Positions 22,582-35,080 of a stretch of DNA of 64,000 bases are shown in pieces; the first letter of the stretch is position 1; each line of letters begins with the position of its first letter. A model generated the notes under the pieces. It saw nothing but the letters and a program-made list of their open reading frames with translations. It was not told the origin of the DNA and made no database searches. This DNA comes from Glossina fuscipes (Eukaryota; Arthropoda; Insecta; Diptera; Glossinidae). The DNA lies in assembly GCF_014805625.2 (NCBI RefSeq), contig NW_023998423.1, positions 2,916,912 to 2,980,911 on the forward strand, read 5' to 3'. A program made the translations under genes and the position numbers.

Positions 22582-25232
22582 ATGATTAAATTAGGTAAGT
22601 ACGTTTCTTGTGAATAATAATCTATAGTCGGCTTTTAAAACCGGCCGACAAATGAAATGGTGAAGGGACTAAAGAAAACGGAAATTTGTTATGGATTATA
22701 TAGACAACTTTGTATAGGAATATAAAATTAGTCTGTGCCTTTGGAAGGCGAATTCATTGAATTTTAAAAATCGAACCAAACGTCAGGAAGCTTACATGAA
22801 ACTTATCGATGTCGCTGCAAAACATGGTGAACATTGTTGATATGATACAGCAAACTCTGGCAGACCTTATTTACAAAACGTGTTAAAATTTTCAGTGTCT
22901 CTACAAAAAGTATTTCTTGTTGCGTTTTTTTCGATTAATGGTTCTTTTCTGCTTTCGAGTCTGCCGCTGTAGTTTTCGGGCATTAAGCCAATCCTCTCGT
23001 CAAGACATTTTATTATGTAAAAGTAAAAATTAAAATTAAGCGCCTCTCAATCGCAAATTGTTTTTCGGCAATTCACATTGGTTTTTCACTATTTTATATA
23101 TTCTTTTTCTAGCACTTTCGTTGTCATTGGCATTACTACTAAACGCAACATACATAAGCTGTGCCACTAATAATGCTGTAGACAGCCATTTAAGTTCCAA
23201 AGATCTACAACGCCTACAAAAAGTTTTCGCTGATGGAATTGCTTCTAATGATTTGCAGTCTATATTTTATAGCAGTTTAAATGTAGAACCTACTAGTGAT
23301 TTGGAAAGAACTAACGTTTGTCAACGTTTATTTAAAGTGCACGCAGCCTCTAAGTTAAAAGTAAGTTTAATCTCTACTAAGTTCATAAAAATTAGCATTA
23401 ATATGTTCCAATACTAGGATTATGAAAAAGATTACTATTTGGTTGGCGCTGCTAGAACATTAAAGTGTCCTGAGAAGTTACCGCAAGAGATACTCTCGAA
23501 TATTTATAATATACCAATGCCTATAACATCAACGCAGGAAATTTTTTATCGCATAACAGCTCATAAATACTTAGGCGTGCAAATTGATGAAACTACTTTA
23601 AAAAAATTGGTAAAAAATCTTGAGGGTGTGCTAATGAAAGAGGACTCGTTGACCAGTTTAGGTTATGCTTTCAATGTTGCCTCCGAATTAAGCCCAGAAT
23701 CTGAATTTGTTACCGAGAGAATTGAAGATGCCATGGTTCAAGCAGATGAAGTCGATGGAAAAATGCTACAATTTGAAGGAGGCCTTAGTGTAACTTCTTT
23801 GATAATAACCGGTGCATTTAAAATTTCCTCCGATTTTAGTAAACCCCCACCCGTCGATGCACAACAAGCTTATAAATTTGCTAATTACTTCCTCAGTCGG
23901 CGGTCAGTACAAACCCCTAAAGGAGCACACATTCTAATCGAAGCTTTAAAAAGTTTATCGTCTTTGACACCGCAACTTGCTCCGATTTGCATTCAGCTTA
24001 TTGGCAATGGCCAATTGCAAGCGGATAGTCCCCGATTAGCTATTGCAATTGTTGATCTCTTGGGGAAACCTTTGAAAGAATCTCCTCTGAATATTTTTGG
24101 AAAAGTTTTATTACGGAAAGAAGGTACAACTTTAGCTCAAAAAGTACAATTTGCACCCAAGTCCTCAGATAAAACCACTTTTATGGCTGATTTATCGCCT
24201 TATAAGCCAACAAGGGGCCTCTACGCGATCGAAATAGATGTTAATTCCAAATACAGTCAGAAAGTAAATTTCAAGATTTTGGGTAAAGTGAAAGTACAAC
24301 AACTAGAGCTAGGCATTGGAGAATCGGATGCAAGCTCATCAATCAAAAAACAAATTGTAGCTTATCCAAAAACGTTGCCTGAGAAGTTGGCGGCTGATCA
24401 TACCCAGAGAGTTTTACTGAAAGTATTATTAATTGAAGAGGGAACCACCGATAAGGTATAAAATCAAGTCAAATATTAAGTATTAGATGAATCAACTAAT
24501 TAATTTATTTATTTGAATCCTTATAGACCATTACGGTTCATCAAGCTTTTGTCCGTTTCTATAACAAACAAGAAGACTTGGAAGTTATATACGTCGCCGA
24601 ACAAGACTCTAGCAAAGTTTATAAATTCGACATGGATGTGGGGGCACGAGCAGGAGATTTTAAATACAAAAGCGGACTTTACGAAATGGTCCTAATTGTA
24701 GGTGATGCTTCACTTTCCAATTCTTTCGAGTGGCATGTAGCCAATTTGAATTTAGATTTCCCGCATAACGTAAAAGGTAAACAGTTATTATCCATTTGCA
24801 AACATTTCAATACATCTAGTTCATTGGCAAAAATTTGCAGCTGCCATCAAAAAGCAACCAATACGATCAGTATTACCGGAAATAATTCACCAGTTCCGAG
24901 CACCTGAAAATCGGCCTCCCCGCTTAGTATCAGATATATTCACCGGACTCTGCCTGACGCCGTTAGTGATATTATTTATTGTTTGGCATAAACTTGGCAT
25001 AAATGTCTCGAACTTCACGCTCGCACCTAGTACAATAGGTTTTCACATTGGTTTCGGCGGTATTCTCGTTTTGTTTACAGTATTTTGGCTTAAGCTAAAT
25101 ATGTTCCAGACATTGCGCTTGCTGTTGCCCATCGCAACCTTCACATTCCTGTGCGGTAATCGCCTTCTAAGACGTTTGTACGGTTATCGTTCAGCTAAGG
25201 CATCAAATGCAGGCGCATTAGCAACATCATAA
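22582..25232 (+). CDS. RPN2: Ribophorin II, oligosaccharyltransferase subunit (RPN2 / OST delta)
   Basis: Five exons join in frame: 22582-22594, 23113-23360, 23418-24455, 24527-24776 and 24841-25232, giving 646 aa, close to the usual length of about 630. The first exon encodes only MIKL and a split Ala codon; with exon 2 it makes a classic signal peptide (MIKLALSLSLALLLNA). The luminal part matches RPN2: FFSL-type lead, LVGAARTLKCPEKLP, LTSLGYAFNVASEL, the beta-sandwich part ending TVHQAFVRFYN, and EFKY-like FKYKSGLYEM. Three C-terminal membrane spans follow residue about 545 (TPLVILFIVWHKLGI; GFGGILVLFTVFWLKL; LLPIATFTFLCGNRLLR). RPN2 is a non-catalytic subunit of the ER complex that transfers glycans to Asn. 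Intron 1 is 518 bp; the others are 57, 71 and 64 bp. The gene converges with PRA1, 292 bp apart. Confidence 0.97.
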
Positions 25233-25524
25233 ATTTTCCCTTCGAAAACTATCTCTTTTAATTTTAAGTTTAATAACGAACTGATTTCTGGATAAGATGA
25301 TGCACACTTTTCTTACGTTTTTTATAAAATTTCTTAAAATTATTGTCGAGAAAGTTTGTGAAAATTGATTTGCTCACGTAGATACGGATTGTCACATGCA
25401 TAGCTTCTAGTACGATAACGTTTAATTTATTAAAAGTAAAATCGCTCGGAAGATGAGAAAAATAATACATTATTAAATATATGTGATAAGGCCTCTCTTA
25501 GGACTGATTAGGACTTAATTGGAT

Positions 25525-26221
25525 TTAAACGACTTCCGCCAAAAATCCTTCAGTGTCCTCGGTAACAATAGCATCAATATTGTAGAAAAACGCGTGTAGT
25601 GATATAACAAAGCAGGAAGCACCTACAATTTTATGCATTAATATAACATTATGTAAAAGGAACCGGAGCCATAATACCTAAAGTCCAAAATAGTGCAGAT
25701 CCAGCTCCCACCAAAAATAATATAGGAAGGGAAGCTATGTTTATCGCCATTATCTGATGCGAAGTACTTAACTGGTGGCCAAAAATTGAAACCGATGCTT
25801 GCAATTGCCTAATTTTGTGGCTAGCCGCGGCAACAGCGACCAATACAAGTAAAATCAAAGGGGAAGTAATGCTAAAACAAAAACAAGAAATTAACACAAC
25901 ACCGTTAAAAAATCATCGCTATAAAAAAACTCACAGACAATAAATCATCAAAACAATAAATACAAATATATAATTGCTTTTGAAATAATCCAAATTTCGC
26001 ACAAAACGAGCTGTTAAGCGTTGCATACTGGCGGCGGTTTTGAAATTTGAAGTATTTATGAATTCCGACCAAGGACGTATGGATTTGCGGACCAACTGTA
26101 GGATTTCCATGGGGCTTGGTAGTTTCTGCCATTGATTGAGCGATGCAAAATCGAATTGCGATTTGGTACTAGTTAGGGGAACGTTCATATCACCGCTTAT
26201 ATCCACTTTCACTTCTTCCAT
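25525..26221 (-). CDS. PRA1 family protein (prenylated Rab acceptor)
   Basis: Three minus-strand exons join in frame: 26221-25935, 25871-25678 and 25622-25525 (TAA), giving 192 aa; introns are 63 and 55 bp. PRA1 proteins sit in ER/Golgi membranes and bind prenylated Rab GTPases. Family features: RKSIRPWSEFINTSNF with NLDYFKSNYIFVFIVLM in the middle, then a long hydrophobic stretch (YCLITSPLILLVLVAVAAA), the loop SHKIRQ, and the second hydrophobic stretch (IASLPILFLVGAGSALFWTLG) followed by the SLHAFF motif. The tail is acidic (IVTEDTEGF). The last exon, which carries the SLHAFF motif and tail, is too short to be seen as an ORF and was found from the splice sites. An exact DRE motif lies 292 bp upstream of the start codon. 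Confidence 0.94.
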
Positions 26222-26512
26222 TGCCGTGTGTACAAATGTTTTCTACTGATGACGTTTTTTTTCTCGTTTCCTGCAACGTATTTACAGATACATATAAGTA
26301 AAGATATTTGTTATTTTTTGCAAATTGTTTGTTAGCACTTACTACTAAGCCTTACTCAAAACGGAAAGCTTTCTTTAAATCCAAGGTTTAATAAAATTTA
26401 ATATTGCTTAAATTCTCTGGATGTTAAAAAATGTTCTTAAAATTTCGTTTAATTAATTCGCAGTTTCTGACTCATGTCTATTTACAATTTAAAAATTGTA
26501 TTATTATCGAGT

Positions 26513-26520
26513 TATCGATA
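26513..26520. promoter_or_regulatory. DRE motif (TATCGATA) upstream of PRA1
   Basis: Exact TATCGATA, with an overlapping GAGTTATCGATAAATCG context, 292 bp upstream of the PRA1 ATG (minus strand). DREF sites mark housekeeping promoters in flies, which fits PRA1. The LINE insertion begins about 50 bp further out. Confidence 0.5.
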
Positions 26521-26566
26521 AATCGTCTTTTTCTGGGATTTGTTTTACGAGTTAGAATTAGATAAA

Positions 26567-27612
26567 AGAAGAAGAATTACGCTCTTTTGACATCTCACTG
26601 TCTATGCACAAGAAAGAAGATACTCCAAATTACGTCTTCAGGAATCTAATAGCTGAGAAAACCCAAGTATTGGACAATACTGGTTGGAATCTTTTGTACA
26701 CAGACGGCTCAAAATCTCCTGGTCTGCCTCCTGCTTGTGCGGTGGTAGATGCTACAGGACGGGTTCTTCTCAACCACATATTTCACGAAAGCACTTCAAC
26801 TTTCATAACCGAAGCCAGAGCTATCCTTCACGCTGCCAACCTTGCCCATAAAAACAAACTCAAAACCGTCATTGTTACTAACAGTTTGTCTGTATTACTA
26901 GCTAACCGGAACCCTTCGGCTTCGAGATGGAGCTCCATCAACAAATTAAGGAATATAATTACTACACCCGACGGAAAAATTAAAATGTTATGGGTACCAA
27001 GTCACATCGGTTTACTGGGAAATGAGCAGGCTGATCGAGCGGCAAAGTATGCTGCTTCTGCTCCTCTAATTATGGATGATGTCATGGAAAAGTTGGATCT
27101 TCAAAGATACATTGGAAGAAAAGTTAAAGAGAAAATTGCAGAAGGAAATTTACAATACCATCATCAACACTACTCTTGCATTAACCCTCAATTAACTCCA
27201 CCTCTATATCCAACAAATGTTGAGAAAACCAAGATCCAAACATTTTCGAGAATTCGCCTTGGTCATACAATTGCAACTCACCAATGGATCCTGAAGAAGT
27301 CTTCTCCCCCAATCTGCTGTTGTGGACAAACTCTTACTACAAAGCACATTCTCTGCGACTGCCTCAACTTTTCCTTGGCTAGAAGTATTGCATTTGGAAC
27401 AATTAACCCTTTGAACATTCTACAATCAACTTCAGAACAGAATATCAATTCAATATTTTACTTTATTAATACTACTAAGCTTATTATCTAATATCCATTT
27501 GTTTAAATTAGAGCCGATAGCCTGTGTTGCTAGTGCTCAATGTCTCTTTTTTTAGTCTAAGAACTCAATTCATTAGTCTAAAATTAAAATAATAATAATA
27601 ATAAATAATATG
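26567..27612 (+). mobile_element. 5'-truncated I-clade LINE with RNase H domain
   Basis: An open frame runs from about 26567 to the TAA at 27489-27491. It contains an RNase H fold: first catalytic Asp in LLYTDGSKS, Glu in ITEARAILHA, and the last in WVPSHIGLLGNEQADRAA. The third acidic position reads TNSLSV where the family normally has TDS, so a catalytic Asp is Asn. A C-terminal Cys/His finger follows (CCCGQTLTTKHILCDC). The reverse transcriptase and ORF1 are absent. The 3' tail (27511-27612) has AGAGCCGATAG, TGTTGCTAGTGCTC and ends in (TAA)n, as I-clade elements do. The intact frame suggests a fairly young insertion. A second, more decayed copy is at 7030-7622. Confidence 0.93.
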
Positions 27613-27619
27613 TTAAAAT

Positions 27620-30600
27620 GTAAAAAAAACACGCTTATTTTTACATGCAAATATAAATACACATTATTGTTTTGTAACGAATACAAATTGCGGTAAATAA
27701 AAGGTAATTTCAATATTTACTGGAGTCCCCGCGAAATATTGCGAAGAAAATAGCATAATATAAATGCCATTAGCTTCGTTCCTTACTGAATTGGAAAGTT
27801 CCTAAAATAAGCTTATCATTTATATTCAGTTTTGTACTAGTGATGATTCAAAACTATGTATATCCTTTTACTTCTAACATATATGAATATCCAGAGCAAG
27901 CAAAAATGCTTGGAAGAAATAATATTTAAATGTGTTACTATGCTCCGTGGAGTGGTTAAGCAATATGTGATATTGACGCACCGCTTTGTGTACTTCACCT
28001 GTGCCACTTATTATTTTATTATACGCCACAGCGGAGAAGCAAGCTTAATAAACTTAAAAGTATTCTTTGTAGGTTGCATTCAGAATTTTTTAAATATTAT
28101 CTTTGGTAAAAGAAAATGGAAAACATATTAGCAATTCTGAGGCTAATTTCACAAAATTTTAGAACCCCTTATTAGCTGGATATGTATACGTATATGTATA
28201 TGTATATATATTTAATTGTATATATGAATATACGAATTATTCTTCTTTTATACGCATGAGTATGTTAAATTTTTGCGGGCAAAAGGATTTCAGAAGGACC
28301 CATCTTCTATTATAGCATTCCGTCCCTGTCCGCCTGTCTGTTTTAGTTTCTTGTGTTCAACCTAAAGTTTACAATTTTTAAATGGTTCCAGTTCATCGCC
28401 AACAAGTCATATAGCTCTTTATGCATACGTCTGGTCCAAAATTTAAATTATTGTGTTATGAGAATTTCAGAAGAAGAATATTATAAGCGATTTTGCTCGA
28501 ATCCTAAAAATCTTTAGCTCTCAATGCTTTCTTTTCTGGTTTTAAAAAAGTGATTAGGGTAAAGTTTATCTAGAGAACGGAAAGGCATTGTCAAGAAAAA
28601 CCACGTCGTGACGTCCACCATTAATTTGGAATCAATCCACTTAGCTTGTCGCTCTGCTCTTCAATTCCTTTTGTTTGAGACCAATAACGATGGTATTGTT
28701 AAGAAGAAATTAACACAGACGGACAAACATGGCTTAATCCATTCAGAACTTTACGCTGATCAGGAATACATACACTTTATAGGATCTCGGGAGCTTCCTT
28801 TTGGGTGTCACAAACATTATGAAAAATGAGTGTACACCCATGTTTCGATGGCGAATATAAAACAGTGCAAGAACATTATTGTCGGCCAAGGCCGATCATT
28901 AGATACCCTACATTACTTTGTCAAATACAGTTATTCACTCAGTCACTATTCCAGATCATTTCCATGCACAGGCATACTTTTGATTACTTCTGAATGTCCA
29001 GAACGTGGCGTGATCGAAATTTAGCAAACTTAATTTACTTCCTAGAAATCCCATTATTTTTCAGTTTTCTTCATAGATAACTAATCAAAAAAGTGAACCA
29101 ATCCGAACTATTTTCAATGGACTTTTTCGTTTGGTCAAAGCACGCCAGGGCACCAAATTTCATCAAAATATCTGAAAAATTGCGACCTGTAGGTTGAATA
29201 CAAAAATGCATGAGCAAACAAGCTTCGTTTTCATAACAAAACTTAACATAGATCGTACCACAAGTGGGGCACGATGTAACAGGTAAAAACACTGGAATAG
29301 GCTACCGCCTACTATTAAACACCCTATACCACCCTGCAGCTATTCATATAAGGATGAAGCACTCGAAAAAGCGATCCGATCCGAGCCATTTTCTTGGATC
29401 AAAACACATCATTAAAATAATATTGAAAACTGACAGTTTTAGTGTTCAGATTCTTCGATATTCGAGTGCCAAGTGATTCCTTATATTTATTTAGAAGTTA
29501 GGCTCATTCGATTCTTTGGTTTTTCTAAATGTGACTAACCTCTTAGACTTTACTTACGTACTTGTGGTAATTGTAAGGAAAGATTACAGGCTGTGGAGTA
29601 GGAGGAAACGTCCGACTTAAGAGTAAAAATATCGGAAATGGCAAGAAAGTGTACGGCACAGCGGGTTAAGACCGAGAAGTCGCGGTATTGCGTTGCGTGG
29701 TATATCGGCAATTGAAGAATAAGCACTTGAGTACGCTGAAAAAGCCGAGTAGTCCTAATAAAGCACTTAATTAGTGAATAAATTTCTTTTCATCTCTCTA
29801 CAACTTTTGCAACGGAGGTACATACCTTATGATTACATAACTTACCTGCTTTACGCCAATACTCAAGAGAATCGAAGCCTTTGAAAGCTTGGCAGATTTT
29901 TTAAAGCATGAGTGTACATAGCAAAAGTTCCTAACGGAAAAATAATAAGGGAACTGGTTATAATTTAAACAAAGAAGGCTAAAGCCTAACTTTACGATTT
30001 AGTTTTAGCATAGGTCACATATGAAATCTTTCATTCTGTCTTTAAACCATTTTTTTTATTATTACATCTATACATGAATATGATCGCATTATTAATCAAA
30101 TGTGTGAATTGGAAATTTCAAACGCAATTTCGTTAAATTTTCATAAAACACTTTGTGTTCACACAAATATTATTATAACCTTGCGTATATATATATGTGT
30201 GTATATATATATGAATATGTATAAGTCCATAGTAATAACATTAAGAGTAGTATGTGTATATATGCATATATGTTTGTATGATTAAATGTTCCGTATGTAT
30301 GTTTGAAAAATTTATTCAACATAATATATATTATAATTTACATATTAATATAAATTTTATTCATATATTTTTCGTCCCTCAAATATTAAAATCTCTATCT
30401 TTTGGTAAATTTGCTACAGTCGTACCTTTAAAAGTCGAACTTGTCTTCTCTTACACTATCTATGTATATATGTCTAGTGTTTAAACCTGAATTTGTTATT
30501 TCATACTGAGGAAAATGTTACGGGGATGGGAGTGTTTTTCTATATATATGTATGTGTATGCACGTGGTTATTGTTTCTATTGATGGGGAAAGGTTTATAT

Positions 30601-30623
30601 ATTCTGAATAAGCGTGCAAGAAT
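27620..30623. other. Gene-free stretch with dispersed repeat copies
   Basis: No gene can be supported. Degenerate copies of the dispersed family lie at about 28300-28480 (CGTCCCTGTCCGCCTGTC, TGTGTTCAACCTAAAG), 28690-28850 (CACAGACGGACAAACATGG, TCACAAACATTATG) and 29080-29290 (TCATCAAAATATCTGAAAAATTG, GATCGTACCACAAGTGG). TATATA-type microsatellites occur at 28190-28225 and 30185-30275. Confidence 0.5.
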
Positions 30624-33600
30624 TTAAAGACCAATTTCTCGCATAGCATTGTAAAGACAAGAGTTTTTAGCACATTCGCGAGGGCCCAACTGAGGGCCGG
30701 GTGTACCGCGTAAAATCATGAGAACAGAACGTGCAGCTGCTTGGCATTCTTTGTTCAGAGGACCGCATACATCGTCAGCTTCTTCTAAATATTGATAGTC
30801 GCACGCTATGTGTGATGTGCCCTTTTTATAGGAGGAGGAAGAAAAAGAAAACCCAAAATTATGAAAGTTATATGAAAAGTCGCTCTTGCAAAAAATCACT
30901 CACGCATAAATAACAAATCTGATGAACACCGCACAAAGGCAAAAGCTCTTGATTTAAGTCACCGCTTAGTAAGTCAACACCGCGGCACCGTTCTGCTATG
31001 GCCTGATCCAACGGCAAACATAATAATATATTTATTTCCATTTTCTTTTTATGTGCTTATAAAGCCTTACCTCTATAATGGGGCACTGATTTGAGCCCCA
31101 GATGTAATTCTTGTTGCCTAAATAGGCGTCATTTAGTGGTTCAAGGCGTCGTGGCCCTGCTAGGCTCTGTTCTGGGCCTTCAAAATCATTCGACAGTTCA
31201 GGATAGCGGGAATAGTTGCTATTTTTCTTCATTTTCTTCTTCACCTGTGTTTCCTTCTCTGACTTTTCCCCGAAATCTTCATCTTCATCTTTAGTACTCG
31301 ACCTTTCCTTCTTAATTAATTCCAAAGAATTACGGGTGCCATCTTGATCATTGAGAGGATCTATAATATTACGCAATAAATGGTTTTCACTATCCATTGA
31401 TTGACGTAATTTTTGTAAGGCTCGTCGCATTTTTTCCAAACTATAAGCTGTAGCCAAACGTGACAAAACACGATCCTTAACTCGTTGGATTTCTTCGGGA
31501 TTATCAATGCCTATAGAAAGTACATTAAATGGTCCTGACTCGTGTCATTCATTTCTCATTTCATGCTTTCACACTATATATTACCTTCATGAGCTCCCGT
31601 ATATTTAATGGTCTCACCTATGATGAAATCTTCGATCGATTGCAACTTTTTATCCATGTTTTCCAGTTTCTCCGGATCAAGTTTGCCTTTGCTGTCCTTA
31701 TCCTCAATTGCCATCGTATCGAATTGTATAACACTGCGTTTCTTCATATCACCGCTAAAGATATCACTGATTATTTTACCAATGTCTGAAAAAGCTATGA
31801 GAAGAACATGCTTACTTGTTGCTATTGCCATCGCCTGCAGTCATTGCCTTCTTTTTGCGATCTAATCCGAAGTAATTAGACCAATCTACCGACTTTTTTT
31901 GACGCATGCTCGTCACATCATTCCTGGATTTGGTTAAAGTTGTCGCGTGCTTTCTTGTAGCTGATTCGCGTTTTCTTTTACGCTCGTTCTGCTCGCCATC
32001 AGTTTCCTGCACCTGCTCATGTTCATTGTTATCCTCCCCTTCGCTCTCGTCTTGATTTTCAGATTCTTCTTGTTCTTCGGCACTTTCTTCCTCATGACTG
32101 TCAGGGGAACGTGGACGATTACTGCGTTTACCATGTTCATGCTTTTTGAGAGAATGACCGGCATGCTGATGATGTTCAGTCGCTATATTGCCCTTAACTT
32201 CCGCTTCCTTCGCAGTTTCGTTTTCAGTCTTTTGTTTGTTTTCATCCATTTCCAAACGCATATTAATCATGGAAGGCTCTGAATTCTTTGTTCCTTTTAT
32301 ATGGTTGTCGTTGTCTTCCGCTATAGAACGTTTATGCTTCTCTTCGGCTCTTGAACTGAATAATTCGCTCAATTCCTTTTCAACGTTTTCATCGGTTTTG
32401 CCTAAACTATTTAAACCTTTATTTGAACTCTCGCTGACATGTTTAGTTGATCTCTTAGCTACGGGAAACCTTTTAGCACGTTCTGCTGAATATGGCAACC
32501 ATGGCAATACCGGATACGAACGTTTCCTTTGCATTAACATGTAATAGGGCGGTATACGCATTCTCTTGTCCTCCTCAAATAAATCGCCTTCAATTTGATT
32601 TTCTTGCTGTTGATATTTTTCCCAGAGATTACGTAGGGCATCTTTGTAACGATCCTGACGTTCGTGCTCTTGGGCTCGTTCGATTTCACGTAAAAATTGA
32701 TCTGTTAACTCGGCGTGTTCGGGTGGCACATTCAAGGTTTGAGGTTCCCGCTCACGAAATATGGAAGTTGGTGAATCATCTGCAAGCAATTAAAGCAAAA
32801 AATAATTAGGTATCGTTTTAGAAAAAAAACCCAAAGGTATATTTGGATTGAAAACAATGCGCTAAGTAACTGAAAGTTCCCTTAGAAGTTAAAATACAAA
32901 TCTAATTCGAAATATTGGATGCCTGCTTATCTGTCACCTAAAATCTTTCATTTTTTTTACAATAATTTCAATTTTAAAAGGCCGACCGAGGTTTTGCGAG
33001 CTCATTAAAACCTTACTTCGCTGCGGCCGATGTTAAATCACTCAATGCACCTCAGATCTGCATCATTTCTCGAGATTATGGCTGTGTTAAACCCTGATAA
33101 CAATGGATACAGCAAACTTTCCCAGATGGTCGCCATCAAACGCTGGCTTGACACACCGACCCGGTGCGGAAGCTTACCGAATGCTCACTGATACCAATAT
33201 CAAGGATTCTATTTTCTTTTATGTAACGTAAGATGTTTGCGATGCGATATCGTACTTTATGTTCCCTTTTGTCCCCACATTAGATGTCACTTTTATATAA
33301 TATAATTATTATATACATTTTGTGTAACAAGACAAAGTTATGTAAGCCAAAAAAGTCGAAAGGTCGGAGACTGCAAATGGATAGACGGACGTGCTATGCA
33401 ACAGCTAGTTAGTTGATGGTAATGGGGGGTTTTTGCCTTTACCTCACAGACACCCCATAGGCGGTTCTACTTAAAGAAATACACGTGCTAAAACCCTTAT
33501 GAAGGCAGACGGTCAAACGTAACATACCCACTAGCCGGGCTGATTTTGTGCCCTGGGCTACTCGGTCAGGAAGAAGTGAATAATGAATGGGGGTTATGGG

Positions 33601-35080
33601 CGCAACCTAGTGAATGTGTGCTTAATCGACAAATATTTTGCCTTTACCAACTGAGCATTCACTATAGCTACGTTAAAATGAATTCTACCGCACTGAGTTT
33701 GGAAATCGCGATTCACTTGGCAGTCGCGGTTCTTCCCTACTAGGCTACTCGTGCGGATAATCACAATTAATAATTAGAATTGCGTGAAAATTTACAGTAG
33801 CGGGTCCCATCTCTAATGCCTGACTCGGATTTTGTTTTAGAGAAGAAGCCGAAATACCCCTACAATACATATTAAAATTGGGAGGACAGCTTCGCCAAGG
33901 ATGCTTATAGTAATGTATAACTATAGCAGTAGCGATATCTTAAATAGGTACAAAGTGCGTGGCTTAAACTTAACTAGCTCTGTTTCCGAAAGGATTTGGC
34001 CTCGTTGCAGCGGGAGGGGGGAGGGGGGGCAGGATGTGTGCCTTCTGCATCGACGCTGCTCTAGAATGAATCAAAGCTTTGGAAATATTGAAATTTTCCT
34101 TAGTCCTCGAGTTCCTGAAGAAGCGGACTACCACTGAAAATCCACTTTATGATAGTTTCCTGTTCGCGTCTTAAAAAAAAAAAAAATTATAAATGTAAAA
34201 CTTGCAACTTACCATTCAGATTAGTACGTTCTCTAAAGAATGACGAACGTTTGTCATTACGACTGGGTGGTAATAATTTATTACTATCTTCATCAAATTC
34301 ATAGCCACCGAATGGTCCTAGTGTTAGGCCACCATGGTCGGCTTCATAGCTTTCACGTTCCAAATATTTTGCTAGTTGTTTATTTAATCTATTACGTTGT
34401 TTGTTAGTGTTTGTTGTAGTAGTGTAGGCAGCATTCTCTGTAAGTGGGTGGGAAACGAAAGTGATGGTGTAGGGTATCTCTCTCTCTCTGTGTTTCTACA
34501 TATACAAAACGTATGCTTACAAAGCGTAATACGTAAGCTTTCTTACACATACGCCCATCGAACAACTAAGAGTTCTTTCGAACAACAAAATGCGAAAAAA
34601 TTTGAAAATCATGCAAAGAATGTTTTACAAGCCGTGCATAGATTGTGTGTATGTGTGTGTGTGTGTGTGTGCGAGAATTAAAAATGTTTGGCGGATGCCA
34701 TTTAAAGCGAACAAGTGCAATTTTGTCTGTGTACGTTACATTAACAAAGTCAATCAAACCTTCAACTTAACTCTGGACGGACTTAGGTTTTTTGAACTAA
34801 CCAAAGAGGAATTGTGCAAAACACGACACGACAAAGCGGATAGCAATGCAAACTACTTACCATCTTCCCAATAGTCCGGCTCAATAATAGCCGGTCCCAA
34901 AGCACTGCCATAAAAGTTGTGCTGCTGTGGCGACAGCGGTGGTGGTGCATTCAACGGATATTCCTGGCGATGCAGCTCATCAACGGCCGTCTGCAGGGAA
35001 TAGGGTGAACGTTGCGCCCAACTACCATCAATTATGCACAGCATTTGGAGCCACAACAGTGTGAAATATTCGACCCCCAT
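30624..35080 (-). CDS. Secreted granin/prohormone-like precursor with ten-Cys C-terminal region
   Basis: Seven minus-strand exons join in frame: 35080-34861, 34437-34213, 32779-31816, 31754-31585, 31510-31071, 31002-30904 and 30821-30624 (TAA), giving 771 aa. The N-terminus is a signal peptide (MGVEYFTLLWLQMLCIIDG...). The middle (residues about 150-620) is highly charged, with a Glu-rich run (EEESAEEQEESENQDESEGE) and many dibasic sites that could be cut by prohormone convertases: NDKRSSFF, QRKRSYPVLPWLP, AERAKRFPVAKRS, EKHKRSIAED, RQKKSVDWSNYFGLDRKKK, MKKRSVIQF. The last 105 residues hold ten cysteines (NQCP, ERCRG, LPLCGVHQICYLCG, ACDYQYL, DVCG, KECQAAARS, RECAKNSCLYN), likely five disulfides. 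This layout fits a neuroendocrine precursor or a secreted Cys-knot-like factor. I do not recognise the exact gene. Intron 2 (1433 bp) holds SINE fragments. Confidence 0.87.
33525..33570 (-). mobile_element. Possible degraded SINE head
   Basis: On the minus strand the sequence reads CCTGACCGAGTAGCCC, similar to the SINE box A region. The rest is diverged. It is inside intron 2 of the granin-like gene. Confidence 0.3.
33681..33758 (-). mobile_element. Degraded tRNA-derived SINE head, minus strand
   Basis: Read on the minus strand it begins TCCGCACGAGTAGCCTAG, continues through a diverged box B area, and ends GTGCGGTAGAATTC. This follows the order seen in the clearer copy at 45151 (CCGCCTGAGTAGCCG ... 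GTGCGGCAGAG). Confidence 0.55.

Noticed and set aside
25905..26132. Second minus-strand frame overlapping PRA1 exon 1
   Set aside because: It is an out-of-frame shadow; the PRA1 frame carries the family motifs.
31755..31786. Splice acceptor at TTTTTCAG for granin-like exon 4
   Set aside because: It would give a 29-bp intron and the wrong phase; the acceptor at 31755 gives 61 bp and restores the frame.
32019..32544. Plus-strand frames across the granin-like exon 3
   Set aside because: They are antisense shadows of a long coding exon with strong minus-strand continuity.
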